From assembly GCA_016777745.1 (NCBI GenBank), contig JADHQX010000101.1, forward strand, positions 1 to 5,384: 5,384 bases of DNA, given 5' to 3'. This document shows, one piece after another, positions 4,994 through 5,384 of the stretch. The notes below the pieces were generated by a model. It made no database searches, was not told where the DNA came from, and worked only from the letters and a program-made list of their open reading frames with translations. The DNA comes from Candidatus Pelagibacterales bacterium. GTDB taxonomy: Bacteria > Pseudomonadota > Alphaproteobacteria > Pelagibacterales > AG-422-B15. A program made the translations under genes and the position numbers. Numbering within the stretch: position 1 is the stretch's first letter; each line of letters starts with the position of its first letter.

Positions 4994-5384
4994 ATGAGTA
5001 CAGTATCCTTAACATTAAATGAAATTTTAGAATTAGCTAAAAAAACATTACTAGCTAATGGTTGTGATGAAGAGAATGCTAGTATTTTAGCTGACACTAT
5101 TATGAGAGCTGAAAGAGATGGTTCAGTATCACATGGTTTGTTTAGATTACCTGCTTATGTTGCGGGCTTAAAAAGTAAAAAGATTAATGGTAAGGCAAGA
5201 CCTGAATTAGAAAATGTTGCTCCAAGTATTATTAAAGTATTAGGCAATAATGCAGTTGCTCCTATGGTTTTAAGTTTAGGACTACCCGCTGTTATTGAAT
5301 TAGCAAAAAAAAATGGCGTAGCAGTTCTAGCTATAAAAAATTCACATCACATGGCAGCCCTTTGGCCTGAAACTGAAGCTATTG
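4994..5384 (+). CDS. Ldh2-family NAD(P)H-dependent dehydrogenase, N-terminal part (3' end outside window)
   Basis: ATG at 4994 directly follows the zur TAA, and 130 codons run to the window edge. The sequence belongs to the malate/L-lactate dehydrogenase 2 family (COG2055), which has an unusual fold and no classic Rossmann GxGxxG motif. Marks are the N-terminal helix with ERDGSVSHGLFRLP (40-53), a glycine-rich PSIIKVLGNNAVAP stretch (77-90) and NSHHMAALWPETE (116-128). The HHxAALW form resembles delta1-piperideine-2-carboxylate / delta1-pyrroline-2-carboxylate reductases (DpkA), which act in proline, hydroxyproline and lysine breakdown, more than malate dehydrogenases. The subgroup remains uncertain because the catalytic C-terminal half is missing. 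There is no SD, so translation is probably coupled to zur. It may be co-transcribed with the zinc operon, but nothing in its sequence links it to zinc. Confidence 0.85.
   Translation, partial: MSTVSLTLNEILELAKKTLLANGCDEENASILADTIMRAERDGSVSHGLFRLPAYVAGLKSKKINGKARPELENVAPSIIKVLGNNAVAPMVLSLGLPAVIELAKKNGVAVLAIKNSHHMAALWPETEAI

Noticed and set aside
4768..5097. Minus-strand 109-codon open frame opposite zur and the dehydrogenase start
   Set aside because: It spans the junction of two well-supported plus-strand genes and its sequence has no recognisable features.

Overview
The window is very AT-rich, with small tightly packed genes, one-base or zero-base gene junctions and weak ribosome binding sites. 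This suggests a streamlined Gram-negative bacterium, most likely a marine alphaproteobacterium of SAR11/Pelagibacter type. That placement is inferred from style and gene content; there is no marker gene in the window.

Layout: (1) The left edge holds the 3' end of a plus-strand mannose-1-phosphate guanylyltransferase / mannose-6-phosphate isomerase (type II cupin domain). (2) Facing it on the minus strand is a small membrane-protein gene. A TAATG junction couples it to only 22 codons of an arsenate-reductase (ArsC)-like gene, which breaks off where it meets the manC 3' end. The ribosome binding site of the small gene lies in a perfect 10-bp inverted repeat that could hide it in mRNA. (3) Next on the minus strand is a 381-residue outer-membrane beta-barrel protein with a signal peptide and histidine-rich segments. 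It has its own sigma70-like promoter overlapped by a near-ideal Zur box. (4) Then comes znuA on the minus strand, the periplasmic zinc-binding protein with a histidine-rich loop built from 30-bp tandem repeats. (5) A 74-bp divergent region with two tandem Zur boxes separates znuA from plus-strand znuC, znuB and zur. A truncated-by-window Ldh2-family dehydrogenase gene starts immediately after the zur stop codon.

The central part reads as a self-contained zinc-starvation regulon. ZnuA captures periplasmic zinc and ZnuB/ZnuC move it across the inner membrane. Zur, encoded in the same operon, would shut off both arms when zinc is replete. The main novelty candidate is the Zur-box-controlled, histidine-rich barrel protein. 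It does not look like a TonB-dependent receptor (ZnuD type) and is best read as a predicted outer-membrane zinc porin or channel. Secondary points are the ArsC remnant that marks a genomic junction, the SD-masking inverted repeat, a changed zinc-sensing site in Zur, and a dehydrogenase joined to the zinc operon.
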